DNA of 64,000 nucleotides, taken from the NCBI GenBank assembly GCA_947494715.1, contig CANLWG010000009.1:182435-246434 (forward strand). The letters are read 5' to 3'. The translations under genes were made by a program, and so were the position numbers. Every line of letters begins with the position of its first letter. Position 1 is the stretch's first letter. Shown here piece by piece: positions 50,001 to 58,316 of this stretch. The notes under the pieces are model-generated. The model did no database searches. It saw only the letters and a list, made by a program, of their open reading frames with translations, and was not told the origin of the DNA. The stretch comes from an uncultured Flavobacteriaceae bacterium. GTDB lineage: Bacteria; Bacteroidota; Bacteroidia; Flavobacteriales; Flavobacteriaceae.

Positions 50001-50487
50001 CTTTATCAATGGATCAGGAGGCAACAAGATATGGTTCGCCCAAGGAAGATATTATGATAGAGGTTTCACTCCATTAGGCTTGGGAACTGCACTGCTTGAT
50101 AATTGGAACAACAGGTGGCGTTCTGAATCAAATCCAGGGGACGGGCGTACCCCAAGTATACTTAGCTCTTTAACAGGAGGCCCCAACTTTGCCGGGGCCA
50201 ATGGTGATGCCCCTTCAAATACCCGATGGCTCCATGATGGCAGTTTTTGGCGTATTACCAATGTTACCTTTGGGTATACCTTGCCCAAAAGAGTGACAAA
50301 TGCCATAAGCTTGGATAAATTGAGGGTTTATTTGACGGGAGACAATCTTTTTCTTAAGACCGACTATGTTGGTTTCAACCCTCAAGTACATACCAACAAC
50401 GGTGATAACTATACGGTTTCTGGATACGATTATGGTTCCACCCCATTGGCCAGAACAATAGTTTTGGGGTTGAACGTAACTTTTTAA
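47026..50487 (+). CDS. SusC/RagA-family TonB-dependent receptor with STN domain
   Basis: An 1153-residue outer-membrane receptor. Order: signal sequence ('[21 protein letters not shown]'), STN signalling domain (about 50-115: '[47 protein letters not shown]'), carboxypeptidase-regulatory-like domain ('[38 protein letters not shown]'), TonB-box region ('[25 protein letters not shown]'), plug, and barrel ending '[12 protein letters not shown]'. With the SusD lipoprotein it binds and imports oligosaccharides; the STN domain reports to FecR and the sigma factor. Lies in one operon with susD (32 bases). Confidence 0.92.
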   Translation: [1153 protein letters not shown]

Positions 50488-50519
50488 GATAGTATTGATC
50501 AATAAATGAATAACATATT

Positions 50520-51881
50520 ATGAAATATAAAATATCAATCGCGATAATGATTCTCTGTCTTACCGCATGCAATGAGGATTTTATAGATTTGGCGCCCATA
50601 ACCTTTGCCAATGAAAATCGATTCTACCAGACCGATGCCGACTTTGAAGCTGCAGCTGTAGGTTTATATGCTGCTTTTAAGGATAGCAGGGGCGAAGGTG
50701 CTGGAACCCTGTTACCCTTTCGAATGGAATATAGGGCGGACAATTTAGCATGGGATAATCTAATATATTTGGAACTATCAGAAAATTTGCTGGGACCGGA
50801 TACAGGAAATCTTTTTTGGATTATGTACAGGACCTTAATATTCCCGTCTAATAACATACTTGAAAAAATTGAAGAGGCAGGAGATATCATCACACCGTCG
50901 GTTAAAAATACGGTTTCCGGGGAAGCGTTGTTCTTCAGGGGATATGCCTATTACTGGATGAACTTGGGACTCGGAAGTGTCCCTAAGATTACGGAAAGCA
51001 TAACGCCACAGGAAGCTCTTGAAATAGGTCTTTCCCCCGCTGACGAAATACTTGCCCAAGCCATAACGGATCTGGCCACCGCCGCAGCTTTGCTTCCTGA
51101 AAGTGCAGAGGTTTTTGGAAAACTGGATAAATACGATGCAATGGCTTTTCAAGCAAAGGCTTTGATGCAATTGAACGATTGGAGTGCCGCTCTTCCGATT
51201 TTACGTGATGTTTTTGAGAATAGTGGCCATTCCTTGGAACCTGTTTGGATAGACATGTGGACACTTGAGGCCGAGAAAACCTCTCCTGAATTTATGTTTC
51301 AGGCAATCTTTAGCGAATTGGCCGATAACAACCCCTTTGCCCAGCAATTGTTATATATAGAAGGGGATAATACCACCCAAGAAGTTTTTAGGTACAAAGA
51401 AGGTTTATTCGATTCCTTTGAACCAGGAGACATTAGAAGGGATGAAACCCTAGGTTTTGATTCCAATGGCATTGCCCAGAACAACAAATATGATTTTGGA
51501 AGAGTGAACAATTTGTGGACACATGATATTCAAGTCCTACGATTTACCGATGTACAACTATTGTACGCTGAAGCAATTTCGATGGCCGCAGGGACGGTAC
51601 AACAACAATCATTGGATTTGATCAACGAAACTAGAAATCGAGCGGGGCTGGCAGATTTAACCCTGGCGGAGGTTCCCGATATAGATGCCTTTGTAGAGGC
51701 CATTTTAGCTGAAAGGCGCGCGGAATTTGTATTTGAAGGCCAACGCTACCCCGATTTAAAGAGACATGGTCTATTGGTGGAAAAACTCAATGCTATTGGA
51801 TATAGTTTTGATGACAGCTACCTAACCCTTCCCATTCCACAAAGTGAGAAAGATAAGGTACCCAATGGTCTATACGATTAG
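50520..51881 (+). CDS. SusD/RagB-family surface glycan-binding lipoprotein
   Basis: A 453-residue lipoprotein (signal 'ISIAIMILCLTAC', Cys17 acylated). SusD fold: alpha-helical TPR-like region ('FEAAAVGLYAAFKDSRGEG', 'NNILEKIEEAGDIITPSVKNTVSGEALFFRGYAYYWMNLGLGSVPKI') and the typical C-terminus 'YPDLKRHGLLVEKLNAIGYSFDDSYLTLPIPQSEKDKVPNG'. It caps the SusC barrel and holds glycan. 'DAILAERRAEFVFEGQRYPDLKR' is the hallmark end of the family. An inverted repeat covers its stop codon. Confidence 0.92.
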   Translation: MKYKISIAIMILCLTACNEDFIDLAPITFANENRFYQTDADFEAAAVGLYAAFKDSRGEGAGTLLPFRMEYRADNLAWDNLIYLELSENLLGPDTGNLFWIMYRTLIFPSNNILEKIEEAGDIITPSVKNTVSGEALFFRGYAYYWMNLGLGSVPKITESITPQEALEIGLSPADEILAQAITDLATAAALLPESAEVFGKLDKYDAMAFQAKALMQLNDWSAALPILRDVFENSGHSLEPVWIDMWTLEAEKTSPEFMFQAIFSELADNNPFAQQLLYIEGDNTTQEVFRYKEGLFDSFEPGDIRRDETLGFDSNGIAQNNKYDFGRVNNLWTHDIQVLRFTDVQLLYAEAISMAAGTVQQQSLDLINETRNRAGLADLTLAEVPDIDAFVEAILAERRAEFVFEGQRYPDLKRHGLLVEKLNAIGYSFDDSYLTLPIPQSEKDKVPNGLYD

Positions 51882-51906
51882 AGGTATGGCTGCTCTAGCC
51901 TCTAAT
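51877..51906 (+). other. Inverted repeat over the susD stop codon
   Basis: Arms ATTAGAGG (51877-51884) and CCTCTAAT (51899-51906) flank 14 bases. It may lower expression of downstream genes relative to susCD, but no T run follows. Confidence 0.3.
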
Positions 51907-52011
51907 ATAATTGGCAGCTATCATACAGCTAAATTGAGTTAGTTAGTTTGTTTCTTGAGGGGTGTGGACGAAGAGTACTTTTGTTTGTTCCGCACCCCAT
52001 TTTTACACCAA

Positions 52012-54264
52012 ATGACAAAAGAAAGTATTTCAGTGTTTGCAAAATGTACTGGGCTATCTATAAAAAATCAAAATAAAAGGAATAGGGTACTCCTAATGCC
52101 TCTACTCTTCCTAGTACAGGTAATGGTCTTGGCACAGGGAAATTGCCCTGAAAGATTATCGATTGAATCAGCTTTTATAAAGGTTTACGCTGATCAAAAT
52201 GGAAGAATATGCTCAATTTTTGACAAAAGGAAACAACGAAATATACAGTTCATGGGCAAAACAGTCTTTAAGGGCTGTCAAAGTGGACTTCTATCTACCA
52301 GTATCCAAAATGAAGCTTTGATCATCAAGAAAAAGCACACATTGGATAGTGAAAAATCCTTTATCAGTACGGAGACGATAAGCTTTGAGGATGATCTATT
52401 ACAATGGGAACTATCCATTCTTTCAGAAGGCAATTCGCCTTGGAGTGTACCGATACGGACAATATGGTCCATGTCGGGATCTGATTTAACGTATTGGACT
52501 ACATGGGGAGACCCGAGGCCTGAAAGTTCGGTAAGCGGACTATCGGAAAAAACGACCAAGGAACTGTTAAATGGCACTACCCTTTCCACGGCCAAAAATC
52601 TCCCGGTTTACGAATGGGAAGACCCTTTGCAGTTACAACCCTTATTTCCCCGTAAGCTCATGTATGGCGGTTCCATTTATGGACATCGGAAAGAAGACCA
52701 ATTTGCCGACCCGGAAATCTACTATAGTCCTGCCAACGCCCGAAATTATTTTTCAGTTCCGATTATAGGCCTATATAAGGAAAAGCTGGATATTGGGGTT
52801 TCCCTTGGGTTTTCGCCCGAAAATATAGGCATTGAAGCCGAATTGGAAATTACCGATAGCGGACAGCTCGTATTTTCTCGCTACAACAACAGATTTGTTC
52901 CAGGAGAAGAACTTCGTTTTACAACCTACCTCAAGCTTCACGAAGCTGATTGGAGAGCCTCGCTTGGATGGTACGTCAAAAGGTTTAAAAAATGGTTCGA
53001 TCCCATAAACAGAAAGGTACATGAATTTAGTGGCACTTCCTCCTATTCTTCAGAGACAGGCCCATTTGACGTGCAAAAAATGATTCAAATGGGTTTTAAG
53101 ACCAATTGGGACGCCACTTTTTCATTTCCATACATGGGGTTGTTTCTTCCACCGGTCGAAAAGAACGAGGGTTGGTTGACCTGGAGGGGAGAATACATGA
53201 CGTTTAAAAAGCTGGATGATTATTATGCCAGAATGCAAAAAAAAGGGTTTCACGTATTAAGCTATTTTAATGTAACGGAATTCGGAAACAACATTTTGCG
53301 AAAAGAAGATTTCGTAAATAGGCACGAGACCCGCAAGCCATGGATCGATTGCAATAAATATTTGCATGATGTACTGGAACCTGCTGTTTTGTACCACCCC
53401 AAGGATACCACCTATACCAAACATATTTACACCTGGGAAAGGTCAATCGTTATGGATCCTGCCGAGCCTGTTTTTAAGGCCCATCTTGTGGGCCAAATAA
53501 ACAATTATTTGGAAAGATTGCCTCATTTTGAGGGTATTACCATAGATCGGATAGACTGGACAAGAATGTACAATACCCGACGGGATGATGGAACATCATG
53601 GTTTCAGGGAAAACCGGCACGTTCACTTCATAATTCATGGAAAAATATCATGGACACGATAGCCCCAATATTACATAATAAGGACAAGGTTATTTTTATC
53701 AATAACCATATAAAAAGGCTCGAAGACCTGGAACAGGTAGATGGCATATTCGATGAATTTGGATATATGGCGGCATCCATCAATGCAAACGCAATTTTAT
53801 GTGTCAACAAACCGCTGTTAGGTTGGTGTAGGGATCGGAAAACAATGGGTAGCGACCTTGATGCCTATATGCAAAAATACCTTCATTTGGGGATGTACCC
53901 GATGGCTCCATTTCCAGGTAATGACCATGCACTTTTACCGGATGCCGAGGTGGATCGACTGTATTTGGATTACGGAGGATTGTTCAAGACATTAAAAGGG
54001 AAAAATTGGATTTTGGAGCCCGGTTTGGTCAGTATAATCGGGGATAAAGCAAAAGTAAACATTTTTGACACCCAAGTTGGAACCATTATCCCGGTAACCT
54101 TTGGAAAAGATAATCAGGTAAGGTTGAGGATTAAAAATATACCGAAGAACGCTACTTTGGAATACTTACATCCAGGTGATAGTGTATGGAAAAAAATAAA
54201 AACAAAAAGAAATACGATCAAACTGCCCTTGTATAGAGGTTGCGCCATAGTAAGAATCAACTAA
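52012..54264 (+). CDS. Secreted TIM-barrel glycoside-hydrolase-like protein, unassigned family
   Basis: A 750-residue exported protein from the ATG at 52012, with a hydrophobic segment 'RVLLMPLLFLVQVMVLAQG'. The N-terminal 250-300 residues look like a beta-sandwich ('LSIESAFIKVYADQNGRICSIFDKRKQRN', 'WSVPIRTIWSMSGSDLTYWTTWGD'). A central barrel-like part follows ('KTNWDATFSFPYMGLFLP', 'GFHVLSYFNVTEFGN'), with acid residues in 'GITIDRIDWTRMY' (near 53530) and 'VDGIFDEFGYMAA' (near 53745), positions typical of glycosidase nucleophile and acid. A C-terminal beta domain closes the protein. It resembles large retaining alpha-glycosidases in outline; I cannot name its family. Sits directly after susCD, so it probably acts on the glycan imported. 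Confidence 0.65.
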   Translation: MTKESISVFAKCTGLSIKNQNKRNRVLLMPLLFLVQVMVLAQGNCPERLSIESAFIKVYADQNGRICSIFDKRKQRNIQFMGKTVFKGCQSGLLSTSIQNEALIIKKKHTLDSEKSFISTETISFEDDLLQWELSILSEGNSPWSVPIRTIWSMSGSDLTYWTTWGDPRPESSVSGLSEKTTKELLNGTTLSTAKNLPVYEWEDPLQLQPLFPRKLMYGGSIYGHRKEDQFADPEIYYSPANARNYFSVPIIGLYKEKLDIGVSLGFSPENIGIEAELEITDSGQLVFSRYNNRFVPGEELRFTTYLKLHEADWRASLGWYVKRFKKWFDPINRKVHEFSGTSSYSSETGPFDVQKMIQMGFKTNWDATFSFPYMGLFLPPVEKNEGWLTWRGEYMTFKKLDDYYARMQKKGFHVLSYFNVTEFGNNILRKEDFVNRHETRKPWIDCNKYLHDVLEPAVLYHPKDTTYTKHIYTWERSIVMDPAEPVFKAHLVGQINNYLERLPHFEGITIDRIDWTRMYNTRRDDGTSWFQGKPARSLHNSWKNIMDTIAPILHNKDKVIFINNHIKRLEDLEQVDGIFDEFGYMAASINANAILCVNKPLLGWCRDRKTMGSDLDAYMQKYLHLGMYPMAPFPGNDHALLPDAEVDRLYLDYGGLFKTLKGKNWILEPGLVSIIGDKAKVNIFDTQVGTIIPVTFGKDNQVRLRIKNIPKNATLEYLHPGDSVWKKIKTKRNTIKLPLYRGCAIVRIN

Positions 54265-54277
54265 ATAGTAGTGTATA

Positions 54278-55852
54278 ATGCCAGGGAGGCTCGTTATTCA
54301 AGATTATATTGTCTTTATCCTTTATTTTTTGGTCATTATGGGTATTGCCCTATGGGTTTCTCGCAAACCTAAAGGCCATAATCGTAATGCCGAAGATTAT
54401 TTTCTGGCAGGAAGGTCACTTCCTTGGTGGATCATCGGGGCATCCCTCATCGCTTCAAACATATCCACCGAGCAAATTATCGGAATGAACGGCACCGCCT
54501 TTGAAAGCGGTATGGCAGTAATCTCCTATTCCTTGATAGGGGCGGCAATAACAATTCTGTTGGTGGGAAAATTTTTCCTGCCCAAGTTTCTTGACATGGG
54601 CATTTATAGCATGCCCGAGTTTTTGGAAAGGCGTTTTGACAAGCGCGTAAGCAATAGTATGGGCATTTTTTGGATTTTGGTCTATATATTCGTTAACCTG
54701 ACATCCGTACTATCCTTAGGTGCGATTACATTGCAAGCGGTAGTGGGAATACCTCTGTTGTACAGTATAATCGGGTTGGCATTTTTTTCGGCGGTCTTTA
54801 CCATCTATGGTGGGCTGACCGCTGTTGCGTGGACGGATTTCGTTCAGGTCGGGGTGCTGGTCATTGGCGGTTTGGCCGTTGTTTGGTTAGGCTTGGATAC
54901 CATAGCGGAAACCAATCAATCCAATGGGGTGGTCAAAGGTTTTTTCATCTTGTGGGATTCCCACCCGGACAAATTCCATACTATACTACCGGCCGAACAT
55001 GATGAATTGCCATGGACAGGCGTATTTTTTGGTGGATTATGGATTGCGGCCTTAAGCTATTGGGGATGTAATCAATACATCATCCAACGGGCATTGGCGG
55101 CCAAAAATATTCGGGAAGCACAAAATGGCTTGTTGTTCGCGTCGATATTGTCCGTAATCGTGGCGATAATCATTGTCTTTCCCGGAATCATAGCCTATGA
55201 ATTATTTGCCCCCGATATTACATCTAGGGATCAGGCGTTTCCGATCTTGATACAAAAACTTTTACCGGCCGGCGTTTCGGGACTGGTCATAGCGGCATTA
55301 ATCGCAGCTATTATTTCATCGCTCAATTCCATGTGCAATAGTGTTGCCACCATATTTACCATGGATATTTATCGAAACAATATCCATAAAAATGCAAGCG
55401 AAAGGGAAATGGTATTTGTGGGACGCTGTGTTACGGCCCTGTCATTGCTTATAGCGGTCCTTGTGACCCCGACAATAGCCAAATTGGGAAGACTGTTCGC
55501 ATTTATCCAAGAGTATTCAGGTTTTGTGACCCCAGGCGTATTGGTTATTTTTTTAATGGGCCTATTTTGGAAAAGAACCAGTAGTAATGCCGCATTAAGT
55601 GCTGTATTAATGACAATTCCGGTTTCGATGGTATTTAAAATCTATTTTCCGGAAATAGCTTTTTTAAATAGGATGATGATGACATTTATTGTTTTGATTA
55701 TCGTCGCTACGGCAATCAGCCTGATGCAAAAGGAAAACACTGTAATAAAGACCGATTTCGATACCCAAAAACAAAAACCCTCTATGGTGTTCAACTTGGG
55801 GTCGTTGGCCATCATTTTTCTGATTTGCACATTCTATTTGGTTTTTTGGTAA
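54278..55852 (+). CDS. Sodium:solute symporter (SSS/SGLT family), likely sugar or sugar-acid uptake
   Basis: A 524-residue inner-membrane symporter with about 13-14 helices. The family signatures are present: 'AEDYFLAGRSLPWWIIGASLIASNISTEQIIGMNG', 'YGGLTAVAWTDFVQVGVLV' and 'AALIAAIISSLNSMCNSVATIFTMDIYR'. SGLT-type members of polysaccharide loci move monosaccharides with Na+. The gene starts 14 bases after the glycosidase-like gene and is followed after 31 bases by the NIPSNAP gene, so it belongs to the same operon. Substrate inferred to be the released sugar. Confidence 0.9.
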   Translation: MPGRLVIQDYIVFILYFLVIMGIALWVSRKPKGHNRNAEDYFLAGRSLPWWIIGASLIASNISTEQIIGMNGTAFESGMAVISYSLIGAAITILLVGKFFLPKFLDMGIYSMPEFLERRFDKRVSNSMGIFWILVYIFVNLTSVLSLGAITLQAVVGIPLLYSIIGLAFFSAVFTIYGGLTAVAWTDFVQVGVLVIGGLAVVWLGLDTIAETNQSNGVVKGFFILWDSHPDKFHTILPAEHDELPWTGVFFGGLWIAALSYWGCNQYIIQRALAAKNIREAQNGLLFASILSVIVAIIIVFPGIIAYELFAPDITSRDQAFPILIQKLLPAGVSGLVIAALIAAIISSLNSMCNSVATIFTMDIYRNNIHKNASEREMVFVGRCVTALSLLIAVLVTPTIAKLGRLFAFIQEYSGFVTPGVLVIFLMGLFWKRTSSNAALSAVLMTIPVSMVFKIYFPEIAFLNRMMMTFIVLIIVATAISLMQKENTVIKTDFDTQKQKPSMVFNLGSLAIIFLICTFYLVFW

Positions 55853-55882
55853 AATGAATACAAAACAAAATTAAGTATAGAT

Positions 55883-56194
55883 ATGATTTACGAGCTAAGA
55901 ATATACACCTGTTATCCGGGTACCGTCCCTAAGGTATTAGGGATGTGGGAAAAAAAGGGAAAAGCAATGTTAAATCCTTATTTTAAGATGGTGGGGCAAT
56001 GGGTCGGTGAGACAGGTACGGCCCATCAGATCATTACATTATGGGAATTTAAGGATATGAACCATAGACAAGAGATGAGGAATAAACTTTTAAAACACCC
56101 CGGCTTTAAGGATTACCTCGCGGAGTGCCGAAAATACTATATGAAACAGGAATCACAATTCTTATCGGCCACATCGCTTAGCCCTATTCAATAA
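55883..56194 (+). CDS. NIPSNAP-family protein
   Basis: A 103-residue cytoplasmic protein with the NIPSNAP ferredoxin-like fold ('MIYELRIYTCYPGTVPKVLGMWEKKGKAML', 'VGQWVGETGTAHQIITLWEFKDMNHRQEMRNKLLKHPGFKDYL'). Bacterial members are short and often sit in catabolic operons; the biochemical role is unknown. The next gene begins one base after its stop. Confidence 0.85.
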   Translation: MIYELRIYTCYPGTVPKVLGMWEKKGKAMLNPYFKMVGQWVGETGTAHQIITLWEFKDMNHRQEMRNKLLKHPGFKDYLAECRKYYMKQESQFLSATSLSPIQ

Positions 56195-56195
56195 T

Positions 56196-57362
56196 ATGAA
56201 AACAGTCACCCTAACCGGAATAACTTGGAAGAACCCAAGGGGATATGATCCTTTGGTCGAAGCCTCACGAAGCTATGAAAACAAAACTCCGGACATAAAC
56301 ATAAAATGGGAACAGTATCCATGGTATGAATTTGAGCATAGGATACTGGACGACTTCAAAAATAAAACAGGAATTTATGATATCATCATGTTTGACCATC
56401 CCTGGACAGGAACCCTTTGTAAAAATGGATGGTTGCTGCCTTGGGACGATTACTTGCCAAATACTTATTTTAGGTTATTGCGACGAAGAGTGGTCCCGCC
56501 ATCCGTTGAATCCTATAATTATAAGGGTAAGCAGTGGGCATTGCCCCTAGATGCCGCTTCGCACTGTGCCCTGTACCAAAAAGCCAAGGGCCTTGAAACG
56601 ACCTTGCCCGTTCATTGGGAAGATATTAAGGATTGGGCCACGGAAGCTCAAAAAATGGGATACAAAACACCACTGGTACTATCATTGCAAGGTGTATTAG
56701 GTAGTTGTCTGTTCCTTTCCATGATGGCGGCTTATGGGAAACCGGCATTTTCAAACCCAGAAGAGGAAAATATACACGTCCCAACGGCAGAGTACATTCT
56801 AACATTACTTAAGGAACTTCAGGTATATTGCCCCCCAAAATCCTCAAAATGGGCCCCATGGGACATTTATGAAAAATTTTCCGCGAACAAAGACCTACTT
56901 TATTCACCATCACTATTTGCCTATGTAAATTATTTGGGGACGGCCCATAACGGCAAACAGTTACATATATCGCGTGTACCGATATTTTCACATAACAAAA
57001 AGTCAAAGGCCATTATCGGGGGCGTAGGTTTAGGACTTACCCGTTCTTGTAGAAACATCAAGGCCGCCGTGGATTATGGAACCTATTTGATGTCCGATTT
57101 GGTCCAAAAGGAAATCTTTCCCATTCATAATGGCCAACCGGCTTTCAAGGCTGTTTGGGAAGATGATTCCATCAATGAAACAGTCAATAATTTCTATAAG
57201 GATTTAAAGCCCAATATGGACAATGGGTATATAAGACCAAGGTATAATGGGTTCCACGATGTAGAACTTGCCATAGGGCAAACCCTTCAAAAATGGTGGG
57301 ATAACGAACACAGTATCGGATTAACGATAAAGAAACTCAATGAGATAAAACCAATCCTTTAA
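56196..57362 (+). CDS. Family-1 solute-binding-protein-like protein without signal peptide
   Basis: A 388-residue protein resembling extracellular sugar-binding proteins of ABC importers ('IKWEQYPWYEFEHRILDDFKNKTGIYDIIMFDHPWTGTLCKNGWLLPWDDYL', 'PAFKAVWEDDSINETVNNFYKDLKPN' patterns). Unlike those proteins it starts directly at 'MKTVTLTGITWKNPRGYDPL' with no signal peptide or lipobox, and no ABC permease or ATPase is nearby. It may therefore be cytoplasmic, with the fold reused for binding or chaperoning a sugar acid. Starts 1 base after NIPSNAP; the MBL gene follows by 1 base. Confidence 0.72.
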   Translation: MKTVTLTGITWKNPRGYDPLVEASRSYENKTPDINIKWEQYPWYEFEHRILDDFKNKTGIYDIIMFDHPWTGTLCKNGWLLPWDDYLPNTYFRLLRRRVVPPSVESYNYKGKQWALPLDAASHCALYQKAKGLETTLPVHWEDIKDWATEAQKMGYKTPLVLSLQGVLGSCLFLSMMAAYGKPAFSNPEEENIHVPTAEYILTLLKELQVYCPPKSSKWAPWDIYEKFSANKDLLYSPSLFAYVNYLGTAHNGKQLHISRVPIFSHNKKSKAIIGGVGLGLTRSCRNIKAAVDYGTYLMSDLVQKEIFPIHNGQPAFKAVWEDDSINETVNNFYKDLKPNMDNGYIRPRYNGFHDVELAIGQTLQKWWDNEHSIGLTIKKLNEIKPIL

Positions 57363-57363
57363 G

Positions 57364-58311
57364 ATGTTCAAAAGAGAAGTAAAAGAGGTGGCTCCGAGGA
57401 TTTATCGTTTTAGCGAACCTTCAGGCAGTCGCATAATAAATTTCTATGGGATAAAGGAAGGCGACGGATGGACTTTGATCGACTGTGGACTACCCGAATC
57501 TGTAGCGTCTTGGATAAAGGAGGAAGTAATCCTAGGAGAAATCAACAGACTATTTATAACGCATGCAGATGCAGATCATTTTGGTAGTGGGGCTTGGTTA
57601 AAGGCCAATTATCCCAAGTTGCGGATATTTTGCCATCCAGCGGACAGGAGACATATCGAAGATCATAAACTTATCCTAAAGAACCGATATGATGTAGCTA
57701 GACCTGAATTTGGATATGGATACCCACAAAAGACCATGGATGCTTTGTCCGCCCTTTGTGGAGACAATTTTGAGGTAGATGGCCTCATCGATGAAGGAGA
57801 TGTATTGTCCATATCCGGTGATGAGTGGAAAATAATGCATCTACCCGGGCATAGTCCGGGGCATATTGGGCTTTTGAGGCGCAAGGATAATATTTTTTTG
57901 ATCGGGGATGCTTTTTTGGCAGATGGCCCACCAGATTCGAGGGGAAACCCATCCATGCCCCCGACCCATGAGAATATAACGGATTACTTGAACTCTATTG
58001 AACGTGCCAAGACCATCAGAACTGAAAAGGTTTTTTCCGGACATTGGATGACATTGGATAGAAACGGGTTTGTAAAGCTTTTAAAAAAAAGTGAGGAAGT
58101 TGTTTTCAGGGATATTAAAATCATTACTACCTATTTAAGGGAAGGTGAAAAATCCTTTAAAGAAATTCTTACAGCATTGAACAAGCTGGTATCTACTTGG
58201 CCGCAAAGCGAGTTTGATCATTACCTATATGCCGTCTATGGATATTTAAAGTACTTGGAATTGCAGGGAAAGTTAATAATTACCAAAAAAAAGAAAGTCA
58301 AATTAATATAA
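57364..58311 (+). CDS. Metallo-beta-lactamase-fold hydrolase, possible lactonase
   Basis: A 315-residue protein with the MBL fold. The zinc site is visible: 'FITHADADHFGSGAWL' (HxDxDH), 'IMHLPGHSPGHIGLLRR' (His), 'IFLIGDAFLADG' (Asp) and 'VFSGHW' (His). A C-terminal 'winged' helical part ('SFKEILTALNKLVSTWPQSEFDHYLYAVYGYLKYLE') is as in ribonuclease-Z/hydroxyacyl-glutathione hydrolase relatives. In an oxidative sugar pathway it could open the aldonolactone. Function is inferred from context only. Confidence 0.78.
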   Translation: MFKREVKEVAPRIYRFSEPSGSRIINFYGIKEGDGWTLIDCGLPESVASWIKEEVILGEINRLFITHADADHFGSGAWLKANYPKLRIFCHPADRRHIEDHKLILKNRYDVARPEFGYGYPQKTMDALSALCGDNFEVDGLIDEGDVLSISGDEWKIMHLPGHSPGHIGLLRRKDNIFLIGDAFLADGPPDSRGNPSMPPTHENITDYLNSIERAKTIRTEKVFSGHWMTLDRNGFVKLLKKSEEVVFRDIKIITTYLREGEKSFKEILTALNKLVSTWPQSEFDHYLYAVYGYLKYLELQGKLIITKKKKVKLI

Positions 58312-58316
58312 ATGGG

